Source: Leucothrix arctica
GTDB lineage: Bacteria > Pseudomonadota > Gammaproteobacteria > Thiotrichales > Thiotrichaceae
Reading direction: 5' to 3'
DNA: 64,000 nt
Assembly: GCF_003172895.1 (NCBI RefSeq)
Contig: NZ_QGKL01000009.1
Span: 1-64,000 of the forward strand
Of the stretch, positions 7,412-17,049 are shown piece by piece. Every line of letters begins with the position of its first letter. The stretch's first letter is position 1. The position numbers and the translations under genes were made by a program. The notes under the pieces are model-generated. The model was not told the origin of the DNA. It did no database searches and worked only from the letters and a program-made list of their open reading frames with translations.

Positions 7412-9019
7412 TTAAGCAACATGCTTCTTCAACGTCTCAGCATGACGAATCCAACCTGCAACCGTCGCAATATCTGGAATGCTCGATACCTTTTCGACAC
7501 GCTGGTTAACTGACTGAATCGACTGAATCAGCTTCTCAGGGTTTGCAGCAGCCAGTGCCTTAGCCGAATAAACACCGCTTAACTCTAGCACCTCCGCCAT
7601 TGGCCCATCGATGCCTTTAATACGCAACAAGTCAGCAATCGATACCCAAGATGAAACCACCCAAGACTCGCGCCCAAGTGCCTTAGAAACGATATTAACG
7701 CCAGTATCATCAGTACACTTTTCTAATAAGTTAAGTGTCGTGTTCACTCCCATGTCATGAAGTTGAATACGGTTATCTTTACCAATCGATCGAATCAACT
7801 CTATGCGATAGTTCTCATCGTTAGGCGAACCAATCGCGGTAGCATTAACGACTTCAGTCGTTGTATCTTCTACTTTAACTTTAACTTTTTCATAGCCGTC
7901 ACGCGCCATTCCACTAAGCTTAGACCAGCTTGAAGATAAACCGTCTGACTTACTAGCTGCCGCTGCACCAACAACCGCTGCCGCACCTGCGCCCATAATG
8001 CCAGATGACACTTCAGAGTAGTCACGAGGTGGCTCTACAGTGCTGGCTTTTTGTACTAGGCTGTCAACACGTAACTCACTAGCGCGAAGGTCTGTCTCAA
8101 GCTTTTTATATTTTTCAGTGGTTTGTGTCAGTGCTTTTTGAGTCTGTTCAAGCTGCTGTTCTAACAAGGTAGACTTGCGTTTTTGCTCAGCCTCTTTCTG
8201 TGTCAACTCACGTAACGTCTGGTCCCCTGACTCTAGCGTCGACTTCAGCTCTAGCAGGCTGGTTTCCTGCTGCTTAATCGTTGTATTCGCCAACGATAAG
8301 TCTTCATTTCTAAGATTGATTTTACTGTCTAGCTCGCCACGTGCGACGTCAAAGAACTCTTGCTTCTGTTGCAACTCAGAAGACACATCACCCAAGGTAT
8401 TCTCACTGCACTTCAGCTGCTCTTCGTACTCTTGTAACTGACGCTGTGCTTCTTGAAGACTGTTATTAGCGGCCTGAGATTTCTCATGCTCACTTTCTAG
8501 CTCAGCAGACAACTTCGCTTTCGCTTCGGTCAACGAGGCAACTTTTTCTTCTAACTGAGTTGTCACCACTGACGAGGCTTTTGGGGTAATCACATTACCG
8601 TGTAGACCTTGCAATGAGTCTTGAGTCGTCACTAACTGATCTGTCGTTTCTGCAAGCTGTTCTTTCAGCTGACCGACTTCATCGGTACGAAGCGCTAGTT
8701 GGTGCTTAACAGAGATAAACTCTTGGCTACCAACCACTGACCCTGTCGCCTGCTCTTTTATACGCTGCGCTAATACATCACGCTCTTGGGACAGCTTTAG
8801 GTACATGTCACCTTGACGCTTATTTGTTGTCGTTAAGTCTTCCGCAGAACGAGTAATCTCTGCTTTCTCAGCGTCAACATTGGCCATGCGCTGTGTCCAG
8901 TCAGCATTAACCTTTTCGATTTTTGCCTTTGCGCTACCCCGTAAAAGCCAACCTGCAATCAAACCTACGATAGCCGCCAATAACAAAAAGATCCATATTT
9001 GAATAACTAGGTAGCTCAT
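7412..9019 (-). CDS. Membrane-anchored coiled-coil protein with DUF4332-like C-terminus
   Basis: 535 residues. One N-terminal transmembrane helix (about 6-27) is followed by a long Gln/Glu/Lys-rich coiled coil (about 30-325), an Ala-rich linker (GIMGAGAAAVVGAAAASK) and a folded C-terminus (about 405-535). That domain resembles the helix-hairpin-helix repeats of DUF4332 (SWVSIADLLRIKGI, VYSAKALAAANP). HhH units usually contact nucleic acid, but some are protein-protein modules; no function can be assigned. The stop of the upstream BON/OmpA gene meets this start (1-nt overlap), so the two are translationally coupled. It is the last gene of the unit and a terminator follows. Confidence 0.8.
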   Translation of the reverse strand: MSYLVIQIWIFLLLAAIVGLIAGWLLRGSAKAKIEKVNADWTQRMANVDAEKAEITRSAEDLTTTNKRQGDMYLKLSQERDVLAQRIKEQATGSVVGSQEFISVKHQLALRTDEVGQLKEQLAETTDQLVTTQDSLQGLHGNVITPKASSVVTTQLEEKVASLTEAKAKLSAELESEHEKSQAANNSLQEAQRQLQEYEEQLKCSENTLGDVSSELQQKQEFFDVARGELDSKINLRNEDLSLANTTIKQQETSLLELKSTLESGDQTLRELTQKEAEQKRKSTLLEQQLEQTQKALTQTTEKYKKLETDLRASELRVDSLVQKASTVEPPRDYSEVSSGIMGAGAAAVVGAAAASKSDGLSSSWSKLSGMARDGYEKVKVKVEDTTTEVVNATAIGSPNDENYRIELIRSIGKDNRIQLHDMGVNTTLNLLEKCTDDTGVNIVSKALGRESWVVSSWVSIADLLRIKGIDGPMAEVLELSGVYSAKALAAANPEKLIQSIQSVNQRVEKVSSIPDIATVAGWIRHAETLKKHVA

Positions 9020-10188
9020 TATTTTAATCCTTTAACAATCAATTCAATACGGCGATTTTCAGCACGCCCTTTTTCAGTTTTATTACTCGCCACTGGCTTC
9101 GCTTCACCATAGCCTTCCGCTTTTAAACGAGAAGGATTGAGTCCAAGTTTTACTAGATATTCCATGACTGCGTCAGCACGCTGCTTACTCAGTACTTTAT
9201 TGGTTTTGGCACTACCAGCAGAGTCGGTATAACCATTAATGCTAATTAGCTGATCGGGGCAACGCCCTGACGCTCTAGCAATATTTTCTAGCAGGCTTAA
9301 ACTCGCTTTTTGTAGTTTAATAGAGCCACTTTCAAACTGAATTTTGTCTTTCTTTAGCAGGCTATTAAACTCAGTTTGGCAGCTCAATGCTGCGTACTTA
9401 GAAGAGCCAACCTTAGGCGCGCCTTGCTGAACTGCGGCAACAGCGTCGACAACACTTAGCTTTACGTCAGTTGTATAGTCACCCGCCAACAGTTGAGCAA
9501 ACGACTCTGAGTCATCGCTCGCTGACTGTGACACTGCAACTCCTTGAACCAATGCTTTTCCATCACCGAAGCTAGCATTACCCTGTTTAAGTGGCAGCAA
9601 CGCGCTAATACTATCTTTGGCATGTTGCTCCCAACTGACAGGTGATGTTGCTGAGCTAACGCTGACATTCCAAACCGAGGTCTCAGGGTCAACATCTAGA
9701 CTCATTAAGTGCTTATCCATCTCCGCTTTAAAGTCAGAGTCAGACACGATTCCGGTAAAGGTGTATTGACCCGACTCATCACGTAAAATATTCATGGAAT
9801 AAGGGTAAGCAGGTGCTGTTTTTGTGCCTGGCTTAGTCAGCGCGACACCATCTGCGCCACTGCTGGCGACTGGAGACGAAGTTACTACTGGGATGATTGT
9901 TGAGCCATCTTGCAGCATCATCTTATCTTGCACACTGTTAACACCATAAATATTGGCTATTTTTAATGCGTGCTGCTGCAGTTGGTGGCTTTGCGCCAAA
10001 CCAGAAAGCGTTACTTCCCTACCGTCAACACTGGCCTTAGCCCAGGATAAGTTATTAGAGATCAACGCTTCATCAACACGTTGCTTTATATCTGCCTCGA
10101 TAGCAGGTGCTTTGAATTTATAGGCCGCAAACCAGCCGATAACAGCCAAAGCAATCAAAGCCAAAAGGATGATTAGTAGTTTTTTCAT
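9019..10188 (-). CDS. BON-OmpA family envelope protein
   Basis: The ATG at 10188 gives 389 residues starting with a single hydrophobic helix (MKKLLIILLALIALAVIGWF), a signal anchor or signal peptide. A BON domain follows (about 30-90), then a region with weaker BON-like repeats (about 120-250). The C-terminal OmpA domain (about 285-389) holds the peptidoglycan-binding pattern INGYTDSAGSAKTN ... SKQRADAV ... RAENRRIEL, with the Asp and Arg that hold diaminopimelate. BON plus OmpA resembles ArfA/OmpATb-type proteins. The likely role is linking membrane and cell wall. It lies between a PBP-like gene and the coiled-coil gene, overlapping the latter by 1 nt. Confidence 0.85.
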   Translation of the reverse strand: MKKLLIILLALIALAVIGWFAAYKFKAPAIEADIKQRVDEALISNNLSWAKASVDGREVTLSGLAQSHQLQQHALKIANIYGVNSVQDKMMLQDGSTIIPVVTSSPVASSGADGVALTKPGTKTAPAYPYSMNILRDESGQYTFTGIVSDSDFKAEMDKHLMSLDVDPETSVWNVSVSSATSPVSWEQHAKDSISALLPLKQGNASFGDGKALVQGVAVSQSASDDSESFAQLLAGDYTTDVKLSVVDAVAAVQQGAPKVGSSKYAALSCQTEFNSLLKKDKIQFESGSIKLQKASLSLLENIARASGRCPDQLISINGYTDSAGSAKTNKVLSKQRADAVMEYLVKLGLNPSRLKAEGYGEAKPVASNKTEKGRAENRRIELIVKGLK

Positions 10189-10331
10189 CGATCTTTCAAA
10201 TTCCTTTTTAAAAGTACCTGACACGTTCAGTACTTTTTTAATGAGACAGTGCAAGCGTATTGTCGTTGTGACTTCCAGTCATCAACTACATTATACCTAT
10301 AAACAGAGCTAATCTATCCATGCAAAACTAA

Positions 10332-12653
10332 TCAGTCAAGATCAGCAACAATTTCAGACACGATTGGGGTGAAGATATCGGCTGCTGATAATTTATTAGC
10401 CAAACCACCACCATCGCTCACCGGGCTACCAACAAACGCACTAATACTGTAACGCTTACCGCGTATTAACACGCTGGCAACCAGCCACTGATCACGAAGT
10501 GCTAATTGCTTAGTGTAGGTTTGGCCTGATTTGGTTAATAAAAATCTCACATTATTTAATTTGCGTAACGATTTGAGTGGCCCTGTCTTAGTATTCACGT
10601 CGTAATTAAGCAATTGCTTAAGGAATGTTTTGGACTCATTCGTTCGCAGATAGTTACCATTAATAACGATTGGCGAAGGAATTTTACTGAATTCTAAATA
10701 GCGTTTTCTTTCTTGTAAGTCAGTCACTAAGAACTGCGAGATACTCATGACTGAGCGTGGATTCCCATCGCCATAGAGTATTTCGCTTAACTGGTGAATG
10801 ACTTCTAACTGGCGCAAAGGTGTCGATTGAACAACGCCATAACTCATTTCATACGCGAGTTGCTCTGCGTGACTAGGATTACCCTCACGGGAGCGCAGAT
10901 CCGTTAGCCCAAAGTCACGGTAAAGCCCTTGTACTTGCTTGCCATCCACATTTTTGCGCAGCGCATAAAACAACGGAAGTGATGCACGCGCCTGAATAGC
11001 CTGTTGGAAACTAATCGCATGGCCTTTTTCTTGAAGCGTGTCGCAGTTGACTATACCACTTGAAAAACCTTCAACGGAGCTTGGTAAGTTGCGATAGGTT
11101 TGGTTACAAAACAAATCGCTAGGCTTATTATTTTCAGACACTAACAATACCGACGCAGGTATGGCAGACAACGCGCCAATCGCACGAGGATTCACTTCGC
11201 CACGAGTAAAGTACCTGACAATCTGTCCTGCTTGATCCGCCACCATCACTTGAATCTGCGCGCCACCTTTGTCGGGTGACTCACCCAGTATTCGTCTTAA
11301 GCCACAATCTTTACAGCGACGCTCAAAGGACGCTAAACGACTTTGTAGTTTCGCTTGGAAGATGGCATTTTCTGTCACAGGTAGACTCAGTTGTATGTCG
11401 CTAATCAGCTGACTATCTGTTGTTCGACTGTACTCTGCCTCTAAACTCTTCGTCACCAGCGTTGCAAAGCTACCTAGCAACAACTCTCCACGACGCATGA
11501 GGTATGGAAGATTTAACACTTCTTGAGGCGTTTTAACACCTGTTATCAGCACAGGCTTTGGTGCTTTCAAAGCTTTCAAATCAGCTCGAATATTATTCAC
11601 AAGGCGTGGTTGCTGGCGTGTATAAAGCTCACCACTCACCACTTCTGCCTGCTGAATTAAGTCGTCCCAGTTTTCTAAATCTAATAACGGCTGCGCTTGT
11701 AACTGCGCTATTGCCATTATGGACTGCTCAGCATTGCTTAGCTGCTCAGGTAGCTTTTTAAACACCACATCGGCAACAGTACGCAAGCCTTTTAAGTCAT
11801 CACCATGACCACGCAAGGGTCCATGAATCGCAACCCAGCGCTTAAACTCAGCACCGTTGTTTTGGGCTAAATAAGGAAAGGTATGTCGCGCCAATCGAAT
11901 GCTAGATAGGGTATTGCACAGGCGATCAAATAAACCAAAGCACCCCGCCTCTTTTTGATCATTTAAGGTTTTGCTTAACTGACTTAGTAGGCTTTCTTTT
12001 TCAGACTCATCAAATGGGTTAAACGCGGTCATAATATCGCTGACTGCGGCGCCTTTGTAGTTGCTCTTACGTAAGAAAAGTAGATCAGACAAGGAGGTGT
12101 CTTGATAGCTAAAGTCTAGTTTTCGGCCTGTTTTATAGTCGAGAATATCCCAATAAACAGGCGGCACCATTTCAGTATAAAGGCCACTTTCAGTACCTTC
12201 TGCCGCTTTGGGATGTGTCATCGCGCCAATTAGACTGCCACGTTGACCTAGTACTGCCGTCGCCGTGTGAGTTTGATGAAGTGACTGATAGTGAGCAAGT
12301 AACCTAGCGTCTGGCTCTCCTGACAAATATCCATACAAACTCGCCACACTTAGCACTGCAAGCACAATGACTAGCTTTACACCGCTCAGAAGAAACTCTA
12401 AAACACTGCGCGTATTTAAAAAGAACATCCAGCGGAACACTTGCCAAATACTGCGCACGACACTTTCTATCAGTGCCAGCACAATACTCACGCCATAACG
12501 CCAATCCTTTAGAGGAAGTTTAGCGGCACGCTCGCCACTATTCCCTGAGCCATTTTGGATCAGTGGGTGAGCAAAATAGCGCAGCGCATGCAGTCGGACC
12601 CAATCAATGGCCTGACCGCCTATAAAGAATACTTTTAGTAAGGCCAGGTACAC
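10332..12653 (-). CDS. Membrane protein resembling a degenerate class A penicillin-binding protein
   Basis: 773 residues with one strong transmembrane helix (about 91-110) and a large extracytoplasmic part. The order of weak similarities follows class A PBPs. RGSLIGAM ... VPPVYWDIL (about 138-170) resembles the start of a GT51 glycosyltransferase. LSNAEQSIMAIAQLQAQP (about 305-322) resembles its end. Residues 470-760 resemble a transpeptidase, with ISFQQAIQARASLPLFYAL, GVVQSTPLRQLEVI and KSGQTYT ... WLVASVLI at the KTG-box position. The GT51 glutamate motif (EDxxFxxHxG) and a proper SxxK are not visible, so catalysis is doubtful. The relationship is inferred from pattern, not a search. It overlaps the upstream membrane gene by 19 nt. 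Confidence 0.6.
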   Translation of the reverse strand: MYLALLKVFFIGGQAIDWVRLHALRYFAHPLIQNGSGNSGERAAKLPLKDWRYGVSIVLALIESVVRSIWQVFRWMFFLNTRSVLEFLLSGVKLVIVLAVLSVASLYGYLSGEPDARLLAHYQSLHQTHTATAVLGQRGSLIGAMTHPKAAEGTESGLYTEMVPPVYWDILDYKTGRKLDFSYQDTSLSDLLFLRKSNYKGAAVSDIMTAFNPFDESEKESLLSQLSKTLNDQKEAGCFGLFDRLCNTLSSIRLARHTFPYLAQNNGAEFKRWVAIHGPLRGHGDDLKGLRTVADVVFKKLPEQLSNAEQSIMAIAQLQAQPLLDLENWDDLIQQAEVVSGELYTRQQPRLVNNIRADLKALKAPKPVLITGVKTPQEVLNLPYLMRRGELLLGSFATLVTKSLEAEYSRTTDSQLISDIQLSLPVTENAIFQAKLQSRLASFERRCKDCGLRRILGESPDKGGAQIQVMVADQAGQIVRYFTRGEVNPRAIGALSAIPASVLLVSENNKPSDLFCNQTYRNLPSSVEGFSSGIVNCDTLQEKGHAISFQQAIQARASLPLFYALRKNVDGKQVQGLYRDFGLTDLRSREGNPSHAEQLAYEMSYGVVQSTPLRQLEVIHQLSEILYGDGNPRSVMSISQFLVTDLQERKRYLEFSKIPSPIVINGNYLRTNESKTFLKQLLNYDVNTKTGPLKSLRKLNNVRFLLTKSGQTYTKQLALRDQWLVASVLIRGKRYSISAFVGSPVSDGGGLANKLSAADIFTPIVSEIVADLD

Positions 12654-14227
12654 GGCTCTTCACTTTCTTCAATTGCTTCTTCTTCAACCGTTGCCGCTGT
12701 AAATACCGCAACACTCAACGCTTGTTTCAACTCATCCCACTGTGTCGCACTCATGCGATACACATTGTAAGTAAGGTGTTCAGCATCGTCCCCTAGGATC
12801 GAATACACTTCAGTTTTAACACCACGAGGAATCCAGCTATAAGGCACTTGTCGCAACATCGCAGGACGAATACGTTCACTAGATAACACCTCAAACAGTT
12901 CCAGCATTTCACTCGCCATACGATTACCGTGTACCGGTGAGCTAGGAATCACAAAGAAATGTTGCCCTAAACTATCATGTAAGTACGGCTGCACATTACT
13001 CGCGAAGTGTTTCATGTCGGTAATGCCACGTAACTTTTCGGCATCTTCTGCACTGAAATACTCGCCTTCAAAGTCTTTACTCATCCAGTTGCGGCGACGA
13101 GAAATGTAACCATCGGCCAAACCAACAATCAGCAACACGAAATCAACCAACGCTCCAAGCATTAACGGGATATAATCATCGCGGTTAGTCGAGTCCTTAC
13201 CCTGCTCCATCAACGCAGTTACGTCTTCGTTATTCCACCATGCCACTAATAGGCTTGGGATTGAACGGATAACATCCATTGCACGATTTAAAACATTGCG
13301 CTGATCAAACGGGTTAAACAGCTGCACATCTTCCATAAACGGTAAGCCTTCGATGCTGTTAAGCATGGCGTTACCATTTAGCGTAATCGTTGTGTCTGGA
13401 CACGCAATATTGCCAGTAGCCGTCGGCACAATGCTTTGACGCTTATCACCTACACGCTGCTCAATAACACGTGAAGACTCTTGCAACACAGGCGCATTAC
13501 GGTTGAGGTTAATGGTATTGATTATGCCGTTAACTTGGCTTTGTAAACTGACCACGTCTTGAGTATTTGGACGATAGTTTTCAATGATATTTTGTAGCTC
13601 AGCAATGTCTGCTTTCACTTTCGCGCCCAATGGCTCTATACCGCTTGCAATCGCTGAGAACACCATTGCTTCATTGTTTCTAAAGGTACGGCGTGGGCCT
13701 TTACCGGGTGAAGAACCATCACCACAACTGCCACCAAAGTTTTCTTCTTCTCGTGCGCGTCGCTCAGAGTACAGTCGTAATTGTTTACTACCACGCTCCA
13801 CGGCTTCAAATGAGAGTAGATAATTTTGCGCGCCATCACGGACTTGTTTTAGCTGAGCCGTAAAGTTTTCTTGGGCATAACCTTCTGCTCGTAGCAGCTT
13901 GTAGTAGAAGCCGTAACTGAAGAACACACTGATACACATCATCAAGATATACAGCGGCAACCAGCGACCTTTGACTAACAAGCGACGTGACAATGCCATT
14001 TTTCGCAGCGAGTAAACCAGTACCAGTTGGATACAGAAAACAACCAGACCAAGCACGCAAATACCAATCCAAGAAGCATCTTCTGGATTCGCAAATGAGA
14101 AACGTACTAGACCGTCAAAACTGGTATAAAACGAAATAACCGACAGCAGAACGATAAGAACGACAGGCGTTGTTCTGGCATTCGTAAAGAAGCCATAAAT
14201 CATGCCTAAAATAGTGGGGCTCGCCAT
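12635..14227 (-). CDS. Multi-TM membrane protein of unknown family
   Basis: 530 residues and first gene of the four-gene envelope unit. Three N-terminal transmembrane helices (about 20-37, 52-74, 88-108) are followed by a long helical, partly coiled-coil loop (about 112-345). That loop has two cysteines (in GGSCGDGS and NIACPDTT) that may pair in the periplasm. A fourth membrane segment follows (LMLGALVDFVLLIVGLADGY), and then a soluble C-terminal domain ending in an acidic tail. The layout resembles DUF4407-type proteins, but I do not claim membership. The 19-nt overlap with the PBP-like gene points to tight coupling. It starts at the ATG at 14227. Confidence 0.75.
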   Translation of the reverse strand: MASPTILGMIYGFFTNARTTPVVLIVLLSVISFYTSFDGLVRFSFANPEDASWIGICVLGLVVFCIQLVLVYSLRKMALSRRLLVKGRWLPLYILMMCISVFFSYGFYYKLLRAEGYAQENFTAQLKQVRDGAQNYLLSFEAVERGSKQLRLYSERRAREEENFGGSCGDGSSPGKGPRRTFRNNEAMVFSAIASGIEPLGAKVKADIAELQNIIENYRPNTQDVVSLQSQVNGIINTINLNRNAPVLQESSRVIEQRVGDKRQSIVPTATGNIACPDTTITLNGNAMLNSIEGLPFMEDVQLFNPFDQRNVLNRAMDVIRSIPSLLVAWWNNEDVTALMEQGKDSTNRDDYIPLMLGALVDFVLLIVGLADGYISRRRNWMSKDFEGEYFSAEDAEKLRGITDMKHFASNVQPYLHDSLGQHFFVIPSSPVHGNRMASEMLELFEVLSSERIRPAMLRQVPYSWIPRGVKTEVYSILGDDAEHLTYNVYRMSATQWDELKQALSVAVFTAATVEEEAIEESEEPCTWPY

Positions 14228-14286
14228 GTTTTCCTTAAACCACTGGGGGATTTAGTATTTTATCGGGGGATATTTAACAAAAAATT

Positions 14287-15333
14287 TTAAGGGCAAGGAT
14301 TGCAATGTTGCTGGTGGATCTCATTGATCCCCGCCATCACTTCATCACTAATCTCAGTTTGCCAACTATCAATATTCTCTTTTAACTGCTCCATTGTAGT
14401 TGCGCCAATAATATTAGCGGCAACGAATGGACGAGTGTTTACAAAGGCCAATGCAAGCTGCGTCGGCGTCATACCGTGCGCTTTAGCAAGTTCGACATAT
14501 TTAGTCGTTGCTAGCTGACCTTCTTCTGTTCTGTAACGAGGGAAATAGTCAGTCCAACGCGTTAGACGCGCATTTTCTGGCATTGCACCCTTCTCATATT
14601 TACCCGTCAATACACCAAAACCAAGTGGTGAATAGGCAAGCAAACCAATTTGTTCACGATGTGATACTTCTGCCAAACCGACTTCGTAACTGCGGTTAAG
14701 TAAGCTATATGGATTTTGCACACTAGCAACACGCGCTAGACCAAATTTGTCAGCAAGCTGCAAGTGACGCATTGTGCCCCATGGCGTTTCATTCGACAGA
14801 CCGACACTACGAATCTTTCCTTGTTTGACAAGGTCACTCAGTGTTTCAAGCGTTTCTAAAATAGTCGCTTCTTCAGCGGCTAAGTCTTCGTCCATGTCTG
14901 CAACATAATCTAGCGAAGAAAAGAAGTTTGCGTTACGCGCTGGCCAATGCACTTGGTACAAGTCCAAGTAATCAGTGTGTAAGCGAGATAAACTGCCTTC
15001 GACGGCTTTAGTTATGTGTTCGCGAGTCAGCTGTGCGCCGCCGCGAATATGGCCTACACCTGGGCCAACCACTTTAGAGGCTAGGACAATCTTGTCTCGA
15101 TCACCACGACCTGCTAACCAAGAACCAACATACTGCTCAGTCAAACCTTGAGTCTCAGGATTTATTGGTATTGCGTACACTTCAGCCGTATCAATAAAAT
15201 TGATACCTCGCTCAATGGCGTAATCAAGCTGCTCGTGCGCTTCTTGTTCGTTGTTCTGCTCGCCATAGGTCATTGTGCCTAAGCAAATCACACTCACATC
15301 AATACCGGTTTTACCTAGCTTTCTATATTCCAT
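14287..15333 (-). CDS. tas: Tas-type NADP(H)-dependent aldo-keto reductase
   Basis: 348 residues from the ATG at 15333 (MEYRKLGKTGIDVS), close to the 346 of E. coli Tas, with matching blocks throughout: LGTMTYGEQN, PETQGLTEQYVGSWL, DYLDLYQVHWP, SVGLSNETPWG, QNPYSLLNRS and IIGATTMEQLKENI. These are TIM-barrel reductases. The catalytic Asp/Tyr/Lys/His set is in place (D58-region DTAEVY, K in LASK, H in QVHWP). The physiological substrate is not known; E. coli tas can suppress tyrosine auxotrophy. It lies between the envelope unit and recBD and is separately transcribed or a distal member of the recBD run. Confidence 0.9.
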   Translation of the reverse strand: MEYRKLGKTGIDVSVICLGTMTYGEQNNEQEAHEQLDYAIERGINFIDTAEVYAIPINPETQGLTEQYVGSWLAGRGDRDKIVLASKVVGPGVGHIRGGAQLTREHITKAVEGSLSRLHTDYLDLYQVHWPARNANFFSSLDYVADMDEDLAAEEATILETLETLSDLVKQGKIRSVGLSNETPWGTMRHLQLADKFGLARVASVQNPYSLLNRSYEVGLAEVSHREQIGLLAYSPLGFGVLTGKYEKGAMPENARLTRWTDYFPRYRTEEGQLATTKYVELAKAHGMTPTQLALAFVNTRPFVAANIIGATTMEQLKENIDSWQTEISDEVMAGINEIHQQHCNPCP

Positions 15334-15402
15334 TATAAACCTCTGACTTTTCGGCTGAGACAATATACCTGCAAATTAACAGATTGCAAACTTAACATCA
15401 TG

Positions 15403-17049
15403 TTAGCTAACAACACCTGATAACTTGGCTTGCAAGCCGCTATTTCTCTGTACCTGCTGATTAACGGTATGCATAAATACGGGCTTAGTTGTTGCAACAT
15501 CAACCCTTACTTTGGCACGTGTAATAGCGGTATACAGTAATTCACGTGACAGCAACGGATTTATATTTTCCGGCAGCACAATCATCACATGTGGGAACTC
15601 TGAACCTTGGCTTTTATGAATCGTCATTGCATAGACGGTTTCATGCTCCGGCAAACGTCCCGGCATGATTGCTCGCAGGCTACCGTCGCTTTGTTCAAAC
15701 CAGACTCGCAGCTGGCCAATGGTTTCATCATATAAACACAGACCAATATCACCGTTAAACAAGCCCAGCGATGGATCGTTACGGCTAATCATCACCGGAC
15801 GCCCGTGATACCACGTTCGGTAGGTTTCTATACCGCGAGACTGTAGGCGCTTCTCTAACTCAAGGTTTAAACCCTCAACGCCCTGCTTGCCTTTGCGTAA
15901 CGCCGCCAACACTTGAAAGCTTGAAAATGCTTCGAAGGCCGCTTCTGGGTCATTACTTTGTTTAACTTGTTTTATATAGCCTTGGTAGTGACTCAACATG
16001 TGACTAATCACATCATCACTCACCAAGTTAACAATGTCTTGCGAGCTGTCTTCCAGGATATTCCATGCAAGACTCGCCGAACGTTGGTTAACCGCTGTCG
16101 CGAGTTCTTTGATGGGACCACTAAAGCGATAGGTCTTTTTAAGCTGCAAGGTTTGTTCTGGCAAGCTAGCACACAAGTCACTTAATACGGCACCAGACTC
16201 AACCGACGCCAACTGGTCTTGATCACCCAATAAAATCAAACGCGCGTCGGGTGCTAGTGCTACAAGTAGCTTGCTCATGAGCGCCAAATCAATCATCGAT
16301 GCTTCATCAACCACTAACAAGTCACAATTTAGCGGCTTGTCTGCGTTGTGACGAAAATGATTCGATTGGTTAATTGGGCCTAACAGGCGATGCAAGGTAC
16401 TGACTTTTTCAGGGATCGCGTCCAGTAAGTCTTCAGTTAGATCTAACTGTAACTTGCCTGACATCAATGACTGCTGCAGACGCATTGCCGCTTTCCCCGT
16501 CGGGGCTGCTAATGCAATCGATAGCTCACCATTGTGAATCTCTTGTAGCAACGCCAGTATTCTTAATACTGTGGTTGTTTTACCAGTACCCGGGCCACCG
16601 GTAATCATACTAAAGGCCTGCGTTGTGACCTTTGCTGCGGCCTCACGTTGCCAGTCAGTTTCGGTGCTTTCAGCATCAGCAGGAAAGTACTTTTCCAATA
16701 AAGTATCTAGCTGCGCAGGCGGTGTGACTGGCCGAGTTAAGCGTTGTTTTATATCAGCGACTAGTGATGACTCATATTGCCAATAACGTTGCAGATAAAG
16801 CCGTGCGCCATCCATCACCAATGGCGTATTCATTTCTCCGCTAGATACCATATTGGATGTGCTGAGTAGTGTTTGCTGAGCGTCATTCATCATCAAACAA
16901 CTATGCCCTGCACTTTGCGCTGCTGACAGTGCTAATACGATGTCTCGAAACTGAGACTTTGGCTCACCACCTAAGTCACAGCGAGCACTTAGAAAATCAG
17001 CCAGTGCATGATCTAATCGAGAATAATTGTCGGTAACTATCTTATCCAT
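15403..17049 (-). CDS. recD: Exodeoxyribonuclease V alpha chain (RecD helicase)
   Basis: SF1B 5'-3' helicase subunit of RecBCD, which processes double-strand DNA ends for recombination. 548 residues, somewhat shorter than the about 608 of E. coli. Walker A is MITGGPGTGKTTTVLRIL (near 153), with the second-site APTGKAAMRLQQS, the Walker B VVDEASMIDLALM, and the C-terminal TIHKSQGSEFPHVMIVLP helicase motif. The start ATG shares one base with the recB stop (TGATG), so translation is coupled to recB. The order recB-recD is the usual one; recC is not in the window. Confidence 0.94.
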   Translation of the reverse strand: MDKIVTDNYSRLDHALADFLSARCDLGGEPKSQFRDIVLALSAAQSAGHSCLMMNDAQQTLLSTSNMVSSGEMNTPLVMDGARLYLQRYWQYESSLVADIKQRLTRPVTPPAQLDTLLEKYFPADAESTETDWQREAAAKVTTQAFSMITGGPGTGKTTTVLRILALLQEIHNGELSIALAAPTGKAAMRLQQSLMSGKLQLDLTEDLLDAIPEKVSTLHRLLGPINQSNHFRHNADKPLNCDLLVVDEASMIDLALMSKLLVALAPDARLILLGDQDQLASVESGAVLSDLCASLPEQTLQLKKTYRFSGPIKELATAVNQRSASLAWNILEDSSQDIVNLVSDDVISHMLSHYQGYIKQVKQSNDPEAAFEAFSSFQVLAALRKGKQGVEGLNLELEKRLQSRGIETYRTWYHGRPVMISRNDPSLGLFNGDIGLCLYDETIGQLRVWFEQSDGSLRAIMPGRLPEHETVYAMTIHKSQGSEFPHVMIVLPENINPLLSRELLYTAITRAKVRVDVATTKPVFMHTVNQQVQRNSGLQAKLSGVVS

